This document shows positions 25,198-32,879 of a DNA stretch of 64,000 nt, piece after piece. Numbering within the stretch: the first letter of the stretch is position 1; every line of letters starts with the position of its first letter. The stretch comes from Bacillota bacterium (GTDB lineage Bacteria > Bacillota > Clostridia > Lachnospirales > Anaerotignaceae), in NCBI GenBank assembly GCA_021768705.1, contig JAETUG010000006.1, forward strand, positions 1-64,000, given 5' to 3'. Below the pieces are notes generated by a model that had not been told where the DNA came from, did not search any database, and was given only the letters and a program-made list of their open reading frames with translations. The position numbers and the translations under genes are program-made.

Positions 25198-25508
25198 AGA
25201 TCTCTGATCTTCATTTCTTCCAATTCCCGATTCTTTCTCAGCTTTTGCCGATTCACCACATAAATCAGCAGCAATATCCATGTAGGAATATTTCCAATCA
25301 AAAAAGTAATCAGAATCTTTCCTGCCGAAGTACCCGCCAGCAGATTCAGCACAGGAATCGTTCCCAGCAGGAAAAAGAGCACCGGCAACAGCAATCCCAG
25401 CCACCAGGGCTCTTTTCTGGATAAGAACCATTCCAATATGCAGATTCCAATCATCACCGCCAGTAAAAAACATAATATAAAAATAGTTAATCCAGCTGAA
25501 AACGCCAT
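25194..25508 (-). CDS. small membrane protein, paralogue of neighbour
   Basis: 104 residues with about three hydrophobic segments (2-27, 36-56, 65-85) and a charged C-terminal tail ending ELEEMKIRDL. The neighbouring gene (25522-25812) has the same layout and a near-identical tail (VNR.K..KN.ELE.MKI.DL), so the two are diverged duplicates, probably forming a heteromeric membrane assembly. ATG 25508 has AAAGGGGG 7 bases upstream. Third gene of the DUF2089 operon. Function unknown. Confidence 0.75.
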   Translation of the reverse strand: MAFSAGLTIFILCFLLAVMIGICILEWFLSRKEPWWLGLLLPVLFFLLGTIPVLNLLAGTSAGKILITFLIGNIPTWILLLIYVVNRQKLRKNRELEEMKIRDL

Positions 25509-25521
25509 TATCCATCCCCCT

Positions 25522-25812
25522 TTATAAATCCTTTATTTTCATCTGCTCCAATTCGTTTTTCTTTTTCATTTTCCGACGATTCACGCCATAAATCACCATC
25601 AGTATGATTGCCAATAAATTCGCAATGGAACCTATCATCACAGCAAATAACGGCAAAATCAGCCCTTTCCACCACTCTTCAGCTTTGGAAAGGCGCACTT
25701 CCCAATAGCAAGCCGCAGCCGCTATCAAAAGTATCCCCACCAAATAAACAATAAGAAAGATACTCACACTTGAAAAAGTCCCTGTAGCACTTACGATCGC
25801 ATTTCCATTCAT
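25522..25812 (-). CDS. small membrane protein, paralogue of neighbour
   Basis: 96 residues, two or three membrane segments (about 10-34, 46-72) and a basic-then-acidic tail KKKNELEQMKIKDL shared with the product of 25194-25508. ATG 25812 is preferred over GTG 25815 because AAGGGGG is 7 bases before it. It overlaps the stop of the DUF2089 gene by one base, so the regulator and its membrane partners are coupled. No enzymatic motif is visible. Confidence 0.75.
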   Translation of the reverse strand: MNGNAIVSATGTFSSVSIFLIVYLVGILLIAAAACYWEVRLSKAEEWWKGLILPLFAVMIGSIANLLAIILMVIYGVNRRKMKKKNELEQMKIKDL

Positions 25813-26111
25813 CACGCTTCCCCCTTTTCTTTTTTATACGCCGTAATCAACAGCTTCGCTGTTTCAAAATCCATTTTTTCATCTATTGCAAGCTGCTTCA
25901 CTATTGCCACAAAAGGCTCCTCTGCCAGCTGTTCATTCAGCTTGATCTTTTGGATGAGCCTGTCCAGCCGCAGCCGCACCGTGGGATATGTCACCCCATA
26001 AATGGATGCGACCTCCTTCAAGGAGCCGGACGCCAATATGAATTTTTTGATAAAGGACAGTTCCTCCTCCTCCATTCCCAATATCCAGGCAGGCAGATTT
26101 TTCTGTTCCAT
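25812..26111 (-). CDS. DUF2089-like helix-turn-helix regulator
   Basis: 99 residues. Residues 6-55 (LPAWILGMEEEELSFIKKFI, then SGSLKEVASIYGVTYPTVR) form a sigma70-region-4/HTH-like motif characteristic of the DUF2089 family. In Firmicutes such genes often stand before small membrane proteins, as here, but no target or ligand is established (family knowledge limited). ATG 26111 has AAAGGGGATG upstream. An unusually A/T-rich region with a perfect 15-bp inverted repeat lies directly upstream, which may be its operator, implying autoregulation. First gene of a three-gene operon. Confidence 0.8.
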   Translation of the reverse strand: MEQKNLPAWILGMEEEELSFIKKFILASGSLKEVASIYGVTYPTVRLRLDRLIQKIKLNEQLAEEPFVAIVKQLAIDEKMDFETAKLLITAYKKEKGEA

Positions 26112-26131
26112 TCGCTCATCCCCTTTCTTTC

Positions 26132-26192
26132 ATATTATTAAAATAACATTTAATATTATTAAAGTCAATCCTATATTTTATTTTAATAATAT
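26132..26192. repeat. 15-bp inverted repeat, candidate DUF2089 operator
   Basis: ATATTATTAAAATAA at 26132-26146 is the exact reverse complement of TTATTTTAATAATAT at 26178-26192; a third partial copy (ATATTATTAAA) lies between them at 26153-26163. It is 21 bases before the regulator's start codon, in the promoter zone. Low complexity raises the chance of coincidence, but 15 of 15 matches plus a third copy favour a binding site. Confidence 0.55.
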
Positions 26193-26257
26193 TGTAAGAT
26201 TCTTTTTCTTCTTTTTCCGCATAAACTATTCTAAAAATCAAAAAAGGGAGCGTCACC

Positions 26258-27529
26258 ATGCAGAATCCCCATGTGAAATATCTGAAAACAAAAAAAGGGT
26301 ATTTCTACCTCTTTTATTACGAACAGGGCAACATTTTTTGCCGCAGCTTTTCCCACGACGGCTGGACAGTGCCCCAGAAGATCGCCGAGCGGGTCGCACC
26401 TGTTTTTTCCCTATGCCAATATGAGGATGTGGCCTATCTTCTTTATTCCGGCGGAGAGGGACAGCTTTATCTGGCATCCTCATCGGATTTTTCCAAATGG
26501 GAGCATCGCCCAATGATGAGGGACACCCAAAACACAGATCACACAAAGTTTTTCCTTTTGCCTACCGAAGATGCCTTCCATATCATCTATCATCTGCCTA
26601 CAGAATCCACCAATGTAGACTCTCTGGTCTATACCTCTTTCCGGAATGGGCAATGGGAAAAGCCCTATCAGATCGACCGATTTATGCCCATGCAGAAAAC
26701 GCCTTTTCTTGCCCGTCGGCTTAGCAGGGAACATATCATTTTGTATTACCGTACCGGGCGAAACGTATTAAGTGCCAGAGAAATGCTTCTGACCCCTTAT
26801 ACCATGGGCAGTGTAACGCCTCTCATCCAGACCCCCTCCCCCTATACGGATGTTTCCATTGTTAATGACAACGAAAAAATCCATATGCTCTATATCGTTC
26901 GGGGGATGTTCCGTACCCAGGTGGTTTATCAATATAAGCGCACCTCTGCCATCAGCACGCCCCGTGTCCTCTGGGAAGATACAAACTGCGACAACTGTCT
27001 TGCTTTTCTGGAAAATGAGAAAGTCATCCTCATGTGGACAGCCAACGGACAGCCCATGCGCTGCGTTTCAGAAAACGGCGGTGCCTCCTTTGGACCGGTG
27101 GAACGATATATGGAAAAATTCCCCGGTTACTGCCTGAAGGGCGAGTTATTGGGCGCACAGGATGATTCTCTGAACGCAGCAGAATGTTACGGCAATGCCC
27201 AGCATGGATTTCTGCCTGCTGTTTTTACCCCTTCTCCCCTTCCCAGTCCAAAAGCGGAACAAAAGAGACCAATTCCTCAGCCAGACTATTCAAAGGCTTA
27301 CACAGCCCTTCAGGATGCCCACAAAAAGCAAATGGAAGAGCTTTCCACCCTGCTGGTACAGCGGAGCGATGAGGTGGCTGCTGTCAATGCCCGCTGGAAG
27401 GCACAGGTAGAAAAGATGGAAGCCGAACTGGCTATTCTGCGCAAAGAAAACGAGACCCTGCGAAAGAAACAAACTGCTCCACCAACTCCCCTTTTGTCTC
27501 AAATCAATGACACAAAAAAAGATGCCTAA
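26258..27529 (+). CDS. predicted beta-propeller protein with C-terminal coiled coil
   Basis: 423 residues, not a recognised enzyme. Residues 1-310 show repeated units of about 45 residues with aromatic strands and 'W..P' turns (CRSFSHDGWTVPQKIAE, YTSFRNGQWEKPYQIDR, VLWEDTNCDNCLAFLENEK), suggesting a sialidase/BNR-like beta propeller. Residues 325-350 are Pro-rich, and 350-410 form a coiled coil (KMEAELAILRKENETLRKK). No signal peptide is visible, so it is probably cytoplasmic or spore-associated; related proteins of unknown function occur in Clostridia (recollection). ATG 26258 follows AAAGGGAGCG. Monocistronic between its own promoter region and a strong terminator. Confidence 0.75.
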   Translation: MQNPHVKYLKTKKGYFYLFYYEQGNIFCRSFSHDGWTVPQKIAERVAPVFSLCQYEDVAYLLYSGGEGQLYLASSSDFSKWEHRPMMRDTQNTDHTKFFLLPTEDAFHIIYHLPTESTNVDSLVYTSFRNGQWEKPYQIDRFMPMQKTPFLARRLSREHIILYYRTGRNVLSAREMLLTPYTMGSVTPLIQTPSPYTDVSIVNDNEKIHMLYIVRGMFRTQVVYQYKRTSAISTPRVLWEDTNCDNCLAFLENEKVILMWTANGQPMRCVSENGGASFGPVERYMEKFPGYCLKGELLGAQDDSLNAAECYGNAQHGFLPAVFTPSPLPSPKAEQKRPIPQPDYSKAYTALQDAHKKQMEELSTLLVQRSDEVAAVNARWKAQVEKMEAELAILRKENETLRKKQTAPPTPLLSQINDTKKDA

Positions 27530-27538
27530 GGCACCTCA

Positions 27539-27572
27539 GGGTGTCGGCAAAGCCGACACCCTACTATTTATT
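27539..27572 (+). terminator. terminator of the beta-propeller gene
   Basis: GGGTGTCGGC (27539-27548), loop AAA, GCCGACACCC (27552-27561), then TACTATTTATT. Perfect 10-bp stem. The T-tract is weak on the plus strand; on the minus strand it may also end the convergent gene. Confidence 0.7.
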
Positions 27573-27927
27573 CTTCCAGCACTTCCTGCAAAATATCTGC
27601 AATCTCCCCCAAGACCCCACTGCAGTCCGCCCCTAATGCCGAAAGCCTGCAGCAATCCAAACCACCAAATTTTTCCTGGGCCTGCAGCAAGAATAAAATC
27701 CGTTTCAGTTTCAGGTCTTCCGCATCGCATAAAAGCCCCAACACCATCACTGCCGCCACCAAGGCACTGCACATACCATTGATGCCAAAGCCTCCATGGA
27801 TGCCCTCGCAAGCCGTCAGCATTTCTTCCGGCAGGGTAAACCCATATTCCTCTGCAGCTGCTCGCAAAATGATCTGAGAACAATTATCTCCATTGTTGCA
27901 AAGAGCCTGTATTCGTGCTTTCAGCAC
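27568..27927 (-). CDS. C_GCAxxG_C_C family protein
   Basis: About 119 residues of the small Cys-rich family named for its cysteine spacing, often linked to redox proteins in anaerobes; function unproven. Cysteines occur in CNNGDNCSQI, ACEGIHGGFGINGMCSAL, LLCDAED and DCCRLSALGADC, with the glycine-rich centre matching the family's CG(A)GxxG core loosely. GTG 27927 is chosen because AAGGAGG is 8 bases before it; a GTG at 27936 lies inside that site. Stands alone. Confidence 0.7.
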   Translation of the reverse strand: MLKARIQALCNNGDNCSQIILRAAAEEYGFTLPEEMLTACEGIHGGFGINGMCSALVAAVMVLGLLCDAEDLKLKRILFLLQAQEKFGGLDCCRLSALGADCSGVLGEIADILQEVLEE

Positions 27928-27971
27928 TGTTCTCACCTCCTTTTCCCTATTCTATGAAAAAAACGGACAAA

Positions 27972-28014
27972 CGTGAAAAAGTCTCAAACCTTTTCAGATT
28001 TGAGACTTTTTCAT
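27972..28014. terminator. bidirectional terminator after RseC-like gene
   Basis: GTGAAAAAGTCTCAAA and TTTGAGACTTTTTCAT form a perfect stem of about 14 bp with a 10-base loop (27974-28013), with T-runs inside the 3' arm on both strands. Confidence 0.8.
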
Positions 28015-28020
28015 ACATTC

Positions 28021-28464
28021 TTATACACCGCAGGCTTCTGCTTCGTCTTCTTCCACGATTTTCGTTGCCAGAGGACGATATTTGCCGCTTTCCCAACGGG
28101 GATTCTGACTTTTGATCCACAGCATCGTCAAAACAATGCCCAGCACACCCAGAACCAAGCTGGACAGGACAGGAGAAATCATCGGCAGCACCTTAGGCAC
28201 GCCAAAGTAACCCACTACGACCCCTGCAATAAACGCCACGAAGGGCAAACCATACATGATCATAACTGCATTGAAAAATGCATTTTCCTGCAGTTCCAAT
28301 TCAACCCAATCGCCTTCTTCTGCATCGCAGAGATTTTTTGCTTCAATATCCATTTCTTTTTCTGTCATACCGGAAAGGCATGCTCTGCATTCGCCGCAAG
28401 CCTCTTTTCTATGGATTTTTACGACAGCAAGATCGCCTTTAACCTCGTTCACTAAACCTTTCAT
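28021..28464 (-). CDS. RseC/MucC family membrane protein
   Basis: 147 residues: cytosolic N-terminal domain with four Cys in KEACGECRAC and NLCD, two membrane segments (about 66-90 and 96-117), and a polar tail. This is the SoxR-reducing/RseC-MucC layout; in anaerobes such proteins usually accompany Rnf electron-transport genes, which are not present here. Likely an inner-membrane redox-maintenance factor by family, but no partner is visible. ATG 28464 follows AAAGGTGG. Single gene between terminators. Confidence 0.85.
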   Translation of the reverse strand: MKGLVNEVKGDLAVVKIHRKEACGECRACLSGMTEKEMDIEAKNLCDAEEGDWVELELQENAFFNAVMIMYGLPFVAFIAGVVVGYFGVPKVLPMISPVLSSLVLGVLGIVLTMLWIKSQNPRWESGKYRPLATKIVEEDEAEACGV

Positions 28465-28531
28465 ATTTCGACCACCTTTCTATATCTGACCCTAACGGAT
28501 TACCTGCAACCATACATATATGATTATACAA

Positions 28532-28585
28532 CAAAACAGTCATAAAAAAAAGCTGTTTTTTCATAGATTCCTTTACAATCTATGG
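28532..28585 (-). terminator. probable terminator of AI-2E permease gene
   Basis: On the minus strand CATAGATT (28585-28578) pairs with AATCTATG (28570-28563) just past the stop, followed by AAAAAACAGC and a T8 run. The T-run is about 10 bases from the stem, so efficiency is uncertain. Confidence 0.5.
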
Positions 28586-29734
28586 CTTTTGATGTATTTT
28601 TTTCTTTTCATACAGCCAAAGTAGGAAATTTTTGCACAGTGCTCCCAGTGGAACCGCAATGAGCAATCCCCAAAAGCCCAACATCCGCCCAAAAATCGCC
28701 AGAGAAAGCAGCACCAAGACCGGATGCATCTCCACTTTCTTTCCAACGGCTTTCGGCACGATAAAAATGCTGTCCACCTGCTGAAGCAGTAAGATCAAAA
28801 TAGAAGCATAAAGGGCTTTGGCAGGGGTGCCGCTCAAAAGCCCCGCAAATACCGCCAACAGGAATGCCATAAATGCACCAAAATAAGGGATCAGATTGGA
28901 AAAGCCGGAGATCAGCCCCAGTAAAATACCATGAGGCAGACCAACGATCAGAAATGCGGCAGAAAACAGAATTGCCATAATGATCGCATCCAGCATCTGT
29001 CCGCTCAGATAGCCGGAAAATACGGAATATATTTCGTAGAAAATATGTTTCATCGCAGTTGTTGCCCGTTTTCCCAATAAAACAGAAAAGATCTCGCCGC
29101 ATACGTTTAATATCTTTTCTTTTTCCATCAGAAAATAAAAGGCTGCGGTTGCGCCAATGGCGATATCCAGCAAACTGCCGCCGATATCCGGCAGGATACC
29201 GGCGAAGCTGAAAACCTTCGATTCCATCCATGCAATCACCTGTTCCGTCCATGTGGAAAGGAATCCCTCCACATTTTGCAGGATGCCCACTTCTGCCAGC
29301 TTCAAATTCAGCAGAACAAGGATATCCCCCGCCTGCCGAATATATCCGCTGATCTGCTCCACAATCCCCTGCAGATCTGCATTGCCGATCTTTTTGGCTG
29401 CAAAACCGCCTGCCGAAAATAAAAACAGACCCACAGAAAGATAAGATAGTACTGTCCCCGCTTTTCGGTTATGGATACGGCTGCGATGCCGCAAAGAACA
29501 GCGATCCTCATAAAACCGCTGCCAGAAAACCGTCATAGGCTCTAAAATCAGGGTAAAGAAAAGCGCCCAGAAAACAGGCGCAAAAACGGCGAGGAAACTC
29601 CCCGCCGTTCGATATATGACATTTTTCGCATGGGACAGCCAAAACAGCAGCCCGCTCATCCCCACCAGAATCAAAACGGTGACAATAACGTGAAAGCCTA
29701 TTTCCATGTATTTTTTGTTCCACGGAAGCCGCAT
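28580..29734 (-). CDS. AI-2E family transporter
   Basis: 384-residue polytopic membrane protein with two N-terminal segments (15-35, 42-65), a large mid-region, and a C-terminal bundle with the family's signature GLPHGILLGLISGFSNLIPY and PKAVGKKVEMHPVLVLLSL. The family (PerM/YdbI/TqsA) includes exporters of autoinducer 2 and Na+/H+ antiporters, so substrate cannot be assigned. ATG 29734 has GAGGGCAGAGG upstream, a weak site. Monocistronic. Confidence 0.9.
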   Translation of the reverse strand: MRLPWNKKYMEIGFHVIVTVLILVGMSGLLFWLSHAKNVIYRTAGSFLAVFAPVFWALFFTLILEPMTVFWQRFYEDRCSLRHRSRIHNRKAGTVLSYLSVGLFLFSAGGFAAKKIGNADLQGIVEQISGYIRQAGDILVLLNLKLAEVGILQNVEGFLSTWTEQVIAWMESKVFSFAGILPDIGGSLLDIAIGATAAFYFLMEKEKILNVCGEIFSVLLGKRATTAMKHIFYEIYSVFSGYLSGQMLDAIIMAILFSAAFLIVGLPHGILLGLISGFSNLIPYFGAFMAFLLAVFAGLLSGTPAKALYASILILLLQQVDSIFIVPKAVGKKVEMHPVLVLLSLAIFGRMLGFWGLLIAVPLGALCKNFLLWLYEKKKIHQKP

Positions 29735-29762
29735 CCTCTGCCCTCTTTCAAAATCATTTCAA

Positions 29763-31217
29763 TTATTTCAGTTTTTTCAGCACCAGTTTCAGATAGTCCC
29801 AAACACGAATGGTGGAAGAAATGGAAAGACGTTCATCCGGGGTATGCACATCGTGCATATCGGGCCCCAGAGAGATCAGATCCAAACCGGGAATCTTCCG
29901 GGCAAACAAGCCACATTCCAGCCCCGCATGGATCGCAACGACCTTCGGTTCCACGCCGAATTTTTCCACCCAGGCATCCTTGAAAATACCCAGCAGTTCA
30001 GAATTGGGATTGAACTGCCAGCCGGGATAATCATTCACACCAACCACTTTGGCACCACACAGTTCTCCCAAAACTTCGATCTTTTTGCAGATGGCGTCTT
30101 TTCTGGTTTCTACAGAACCACGCACTGCATTATCGATATAAATATGATCTTCATTTGTTTTCAGAATACCAATATTACTGGAGCTTTCCACCAGACCTTC
30201 CATATTGGCATCCATGGTCTGCACGCCATAAGGCAAAAGCTGCAGCATGGCGATGAGGTTGTCTCTTGTTTCAGCCGTCAAAACCTCTACAACTTCTTCT
30301 GTAGCAGCCTCCATTTCCATCATTATATCGCTTTCGCAGTCTTTATATTCATTCCAGAAAACTTTTTGCAGTTCCGCCACCAGGGCAGCCCCTTCCGCTT
30401 CCTTGGCAGGGTCGATGCAGATGACCGCTTCAGCCTCTCGACAAATGGCATTATCCATATTGCCCCCATCAGCTCTCACCAGAGCATAGTCCATCTTTTC
30501 CCGCAGTTCCAACAGCAGTCTGCCCAGCAAAACATTTGCGCTGGCTCTCTGCAAATGGATATCCGCACCGGAGTGACCGCCTTTCAGGCCTAAAATACGG
30601 ATCACAAAGGCCTTTGCATCCGCTTGTTTCGCTTCTTTTTCCAAAGGCAGATAAACACGCATTCTGCGGCCGCCGCAGCAGCTTACCATCAGATGACCTT
30701 CTTCTTCTGTATCCATATTCAGGAATCGTTTGCCTTCCAAATCGAAGGCATCAAAATCTGTCGCACCACCCATGCCGATCTCTTCTTCTACTGTAAATAC
30801 ACATTCGATGGGAGGATGCTCGATATCCTGCGCATCCAGCAATGCCAGCATATAAGCCACAGCAATGCCGTTATCCGCCCCCAGAGTCGTGCCACAGGCT
30901 TTGATATCATCCCCATCGATATACAGCTTCAGAGGTTCTGTCAGGAAGTCATGCTCTGTCCCTTCATTTTTATCGCAGACCATATCGATATGGCCCTGGA
31001 TGATCAGGGCAGGAGAAGCTTCATAGCCTGCTGTGCCCGGCTTTTTGATAAGCACATTATATCTTTCATCCTGACGGCAGTAGAGTCCTCTTTCCTTTGC
31101 GAAGGAAACAATATAGTCGCTCAGAGCTTTTTCGTGGAAGCTGCCATGAGGGATATCACAGATTGTTTCAAAATAATAAAAAACTTTATCACAACCAAGA
31201 TGGTTCAGTACGTTCAT
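29763..31217 (-). CDS. pepD: aminoacyl-histidine dipeptidase, M20 family
   Basis: Cytosolic di-zinc peptidase that cleaves Xaa-His and other dipeptides. 484 residues, normal for PepD. Metal ligands: His in IIQGHIDMVCDK, bridging Asp in TTLGADNGIAVAY, catalytic and metal Glu pair in FTVEEEIGMGGA, Asp in LNMDTEEEG, and His in the C-terminal DMHDVHTPDERLS. The lid domain is present. ATG 31217 has AAGGAGG 9 bases before; an upstream in-frame ATG at 31241 lacks a site. Monocistronic. Confidence 0.93.
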   Translation of the reverse strand: MNVLNHLGCDKVFYYFETICDIPHGSFHEKALSDYIVSFAKERGLYCRQDERYNVLIKKPGTAGYEASPALIIQGHIDMVCDKNEGTEHDFLTEPLKLYIDGDDIKACGTTLGADNGIAVAYMLALLDAQDIEHPPIECVFTVEEEIGMGGATDFDAFDLEGKRFLNMDTEEEGHLMVSCCGGRRMRVYLPLEKEAKQADAKAFVIRILGLKGGHSGADIHLQRASANVLLGRLLLELREKMDYALVRADGGNMDNAICREAEAVICIDPAKEAEGAALVAELQKVFWNEYKDCESDIMMEMEAATEEVVEVLTAETRDNLIAMLQLLPYGVQTMDANMEGLVESSSNIGILKTNEDHIYIDNAVRGSVETRKDAICKKIEVLGELCGAKVVGVNDYPGWQFNPNSELLGIFKDAWVEKFGVEPKVVAIHAGLECGLFARKIPGLDLISLGPDMHDVHTPDERLSISSTIRVWDYLKLVLKKLK

Positions 31218-31391
31218 TGGGTTTTCCTCCTTAAAAATCATTCCTATCTATGATATTCCCCAAAAATCCTTCTGTCAATCATGTTCCGACAAAAAATCCC
31301 AATTGAATCCGGCATCTCCCATAGTTTTCCAATATCCAGAATATCCGTGAAACTGCTAAAATACGTCAACTTTCATGGCAGTATGTTCCTA

Positions 31392-31420
31392 ACATAAACC
31401 GCCGCCCTCGAGACATACTA
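31392..31420 (+). promoter_or_regulatory. sigma-G-like promoter of spore protein gene
   Basis: ACATA at 31392-31396, 17-base spacer, CATACTA at 31414-31420. This fits the forespore sigma-G pattern (GnATA / CATnnTA) with one mismatch and lacks a sigma-A -35. It lies 43 bases before the spore-protein start. Confidence 0.6.
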
Positions 31421-31463
31421 ACTTTGCAACACCAAACAAAGCAAATTCAAGGAGGTTATTACA

Positions 31464-31685
31464 ATGAGCAACAATAATACAAACAGCAATAAAATCAACG
31501 TACCCGAAGCAAGAGCAGCCATGGAGCAGTTCAAATTTGAAGTAGCAAATGAAATCGGCGTACCTCTGAAAAAAGGCTACAACGGCGACCTGACATCTGC
31601 CCAGAACGGCTATGTTGGCGGTTATATGGTCAAGAAAATGATCGAACGTCAGGAAAAAATGATGGCTGAAAAGGATCAGGGCTGA
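31464..31685 (+). CDS. alpha/beta-type small acid-soluble spore protein
   Basis: DNA-binding protein that coats the spore chromosome and shields it from UV and heat, degraded by GPR protease at germination. 73 residues, usual length. The core KFEVANEIGVPL (28-39, with the GPR cleavage area) and the second signature GYNGDLTSAQNGYVGGYMVK (43-62) are almost exactly the family consensus. ATG 31464 follows AAGGAGG. Expected forespore expression agrees with the sigma-G-like promoter. This gene is the best single evidence that the organism sporulates. Confidence 0.97.
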   Translation: MSNNNTNSNKINVPEARAAMEQFKFEVANEIGVPLKKGYNGDLTSAQNGYVGGYMVKKMIERQEKMMAEKDQG

Positions 31686-31720
31686 GCATAAGCTGATTTG
31701 ATCTTTCGAAGCTAAATTTG

Positions 31721-31763
31721 AAAAGCCCCTTTGTAAATATCCTTTACAAGGGGGCTTTTTTTA
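31721..31763 (+). terminator. terminator of spore protein gene
   Basis: AAAGCCCCTTTGTAAA (31722-31737) pairs with TTTACAAGGGGGCTTT (31743-31758), loop TATCC, then TTTTT. One mismatch. Long and strong. Confidence 0.9.
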
Positions 31764-32124
31764 TACATTTGGGATACTAATTCTGTTGTTAGGGATACCC
31801 GAAATATGGTATCCCTATTTTTACGATTTTATGAAACTTTCAAAAGTAGACTGTGACCCTCTGTCACTGTGGACTTGTCTATGGTGAATTTGGCATCATG
31901 TACGAAGACAGGCTGTCAGAATAATAAAAATAGGCATGTCAGAAGTCCTGAAAAGTCAGGATTTTCTTGACATGCCTGCATTTAGTTACTATAGTGTCTG
32001 TATGGTTGGATGGTAGTAAGTTTCTCTATTCAACCTTCAAATCCTATCATAGAAAGTCTATTTACAGAAATTTTTACACCGTCCAAGCACTTCTAGCTTC
32101 TTGAATAATTTTTCTTCAGAAAAT
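31764..32124. other. gene-free stretch with two hairpins
   Basis: No supported gene on either strand. It holds a 9-bp perfect stem AGGGATACC/GGTATCCCT at 31791-31816 followed by ATTTTTA, and a longer interrupted stem AGGCATGTCA/TGACATGCCT at 31932-31978 with an inner GTCCTG/CAGGAT pairing. A/T content rises here compared with flanks. Together with the IS3-like end that follows, it looks like worn mobile-element debris. Confidence 0.5.
31932..31978. repeat. long interrupted hairpin
   Basis: Outer arms AGGCATGTCA (31932-31941) and TGACATGCCT (31969-31978) are perfect; inner GTCCTG and CAGGAT pair around AAAAGT. It stands alone, with no T-run, about 150 bases from the IS3-like end. Confidence 0.5.
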
Positions 32125-32151
32125 AGTGTCTAACTTTTTGGGTTCAGTTCA
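32125..32151 (-). mobile_element. solo IS3-family (IS150-like) terminal repeat
   Basis: Read on the minus strand the sequence TGAACTGAACCCAAAAAGTT followed by AGACACT closely matches the terminal inverted repeat of IS3-family, IS150-group elements (TGAACTGNNCCCAAAAGTT-AGACA form). No transposase and no second end are in the window, so it is a remnant. The small membrane-peptide gene stops exactly at its outer edge (32152-32154). Confidence 0.5.
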
Positions 32152-32280
32152 CTATTTTTTATTCCTGTTTCTTTTTTTAATAGCAATAATAAGTTCCATT
32201 AAAAATAAGATAATCAAAATTTTAATAATAAAATCTAATCCAGTGCTTATAATAGGAACAAAAACAGCTAACCACTCCAT
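32152..32280 (-). CDS. 42-residue membrane peptide
   Basis: Small gene read from ATG 32280 to TAG 32154-32152. The product is one hydrophobic helix (about residues 4-34, WLAVFVPIISTG then FIIKILIILFLMELII) followed by a strongly basic tail (KKRNRNKK). GGGGCGG lies 7 bases upstream of the ATG. It starts 21 bases after the stop of the frameshifted secreted-protein gene and shares its promoter. The layout resembles small toxins, holin-like or immunity peptides, but also simple membrane-anchoring peptides; no family is recognised. Its end abuts an IS3-like terminus, so the original C-terminus may have been changed. Confidence 0.55.
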   Translation of the reverse strand: MEWLAVFVPIISTGLDFIIKILIILFLMELIIAIKKRNRNKK

Positions 32281-32301
32281 TATTTTTCCGCCCCTTACTT
32301 T

Positions 32302-32879
32302 TTAACTAATAACATGTATCATCGCTTTTTCAGAATTTGCAGGGTCAAGCCACATTTCAAAATTAAATTTTCTGGTAAAAAACACTCCTGTAGCAGGTTC
32401 TGTAGTGGTTACTGTGCCATTTGTACCTGCTTTTGCATAATTGTTTCCACTACCAGTTCTTTTAATAACCTTTGTTTCATTTTCATCAACAGACGTATTT
32501 AATCCCCAGAAATCTAAGTATACGTCACCATCAAAAGAAACACTTCTGTTAGAATATGTAGCATATCCATATAATTCCAAATTCGCTGTTCCATACCCTC
32601 TATCTACGGACATTCTTTTTGTCACATTCGCAGATCTTAAATTGCTTTCATTTTCTACATCTTCTACTTTAAAAGTAAAAGTCTCAATTTTGCCATCAGG
32701 AATTCAACCTGGACAGGTTTGTCTTTTTCTAACGAAAATGTAACTCCTTCAGATAACTGATTTGAAGATATTTTAATAGGATTCTTATTTTCAACTTTCG
32801 TTGTTTCTGTGGTAGTTGCATACGCAGACATAGGAACGGTCAAAATAAATGCAAAAACTAAATAAACCAATCTCTTCAT
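32302..32879 (-). pseudogene. frameshifted secreted protein under BlaI-type control
   Basis: Two frames make one protein. The first (from ATG 32879) begins with a clear signal peptide (MKRLVYLVFAFILTVPMSAYA) and runs to KDKPVQVEF; the second resumes as PDGKIETFTFKVEDVEN and continues to 32302. The join needs a -1 shift near 32698-32704, consistent with one lost base. Restored product would be about 190 residues, beta-rich, with no known domain. ATG 32879 has GAGGAGG upstream. The gene is driven by a promoter carrying BlaI-type operators, so it was the main target of the neighbouring blaI/M56 pair. Programmed frameshift or sequencing error are alternatives. Confidence 0.65.
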
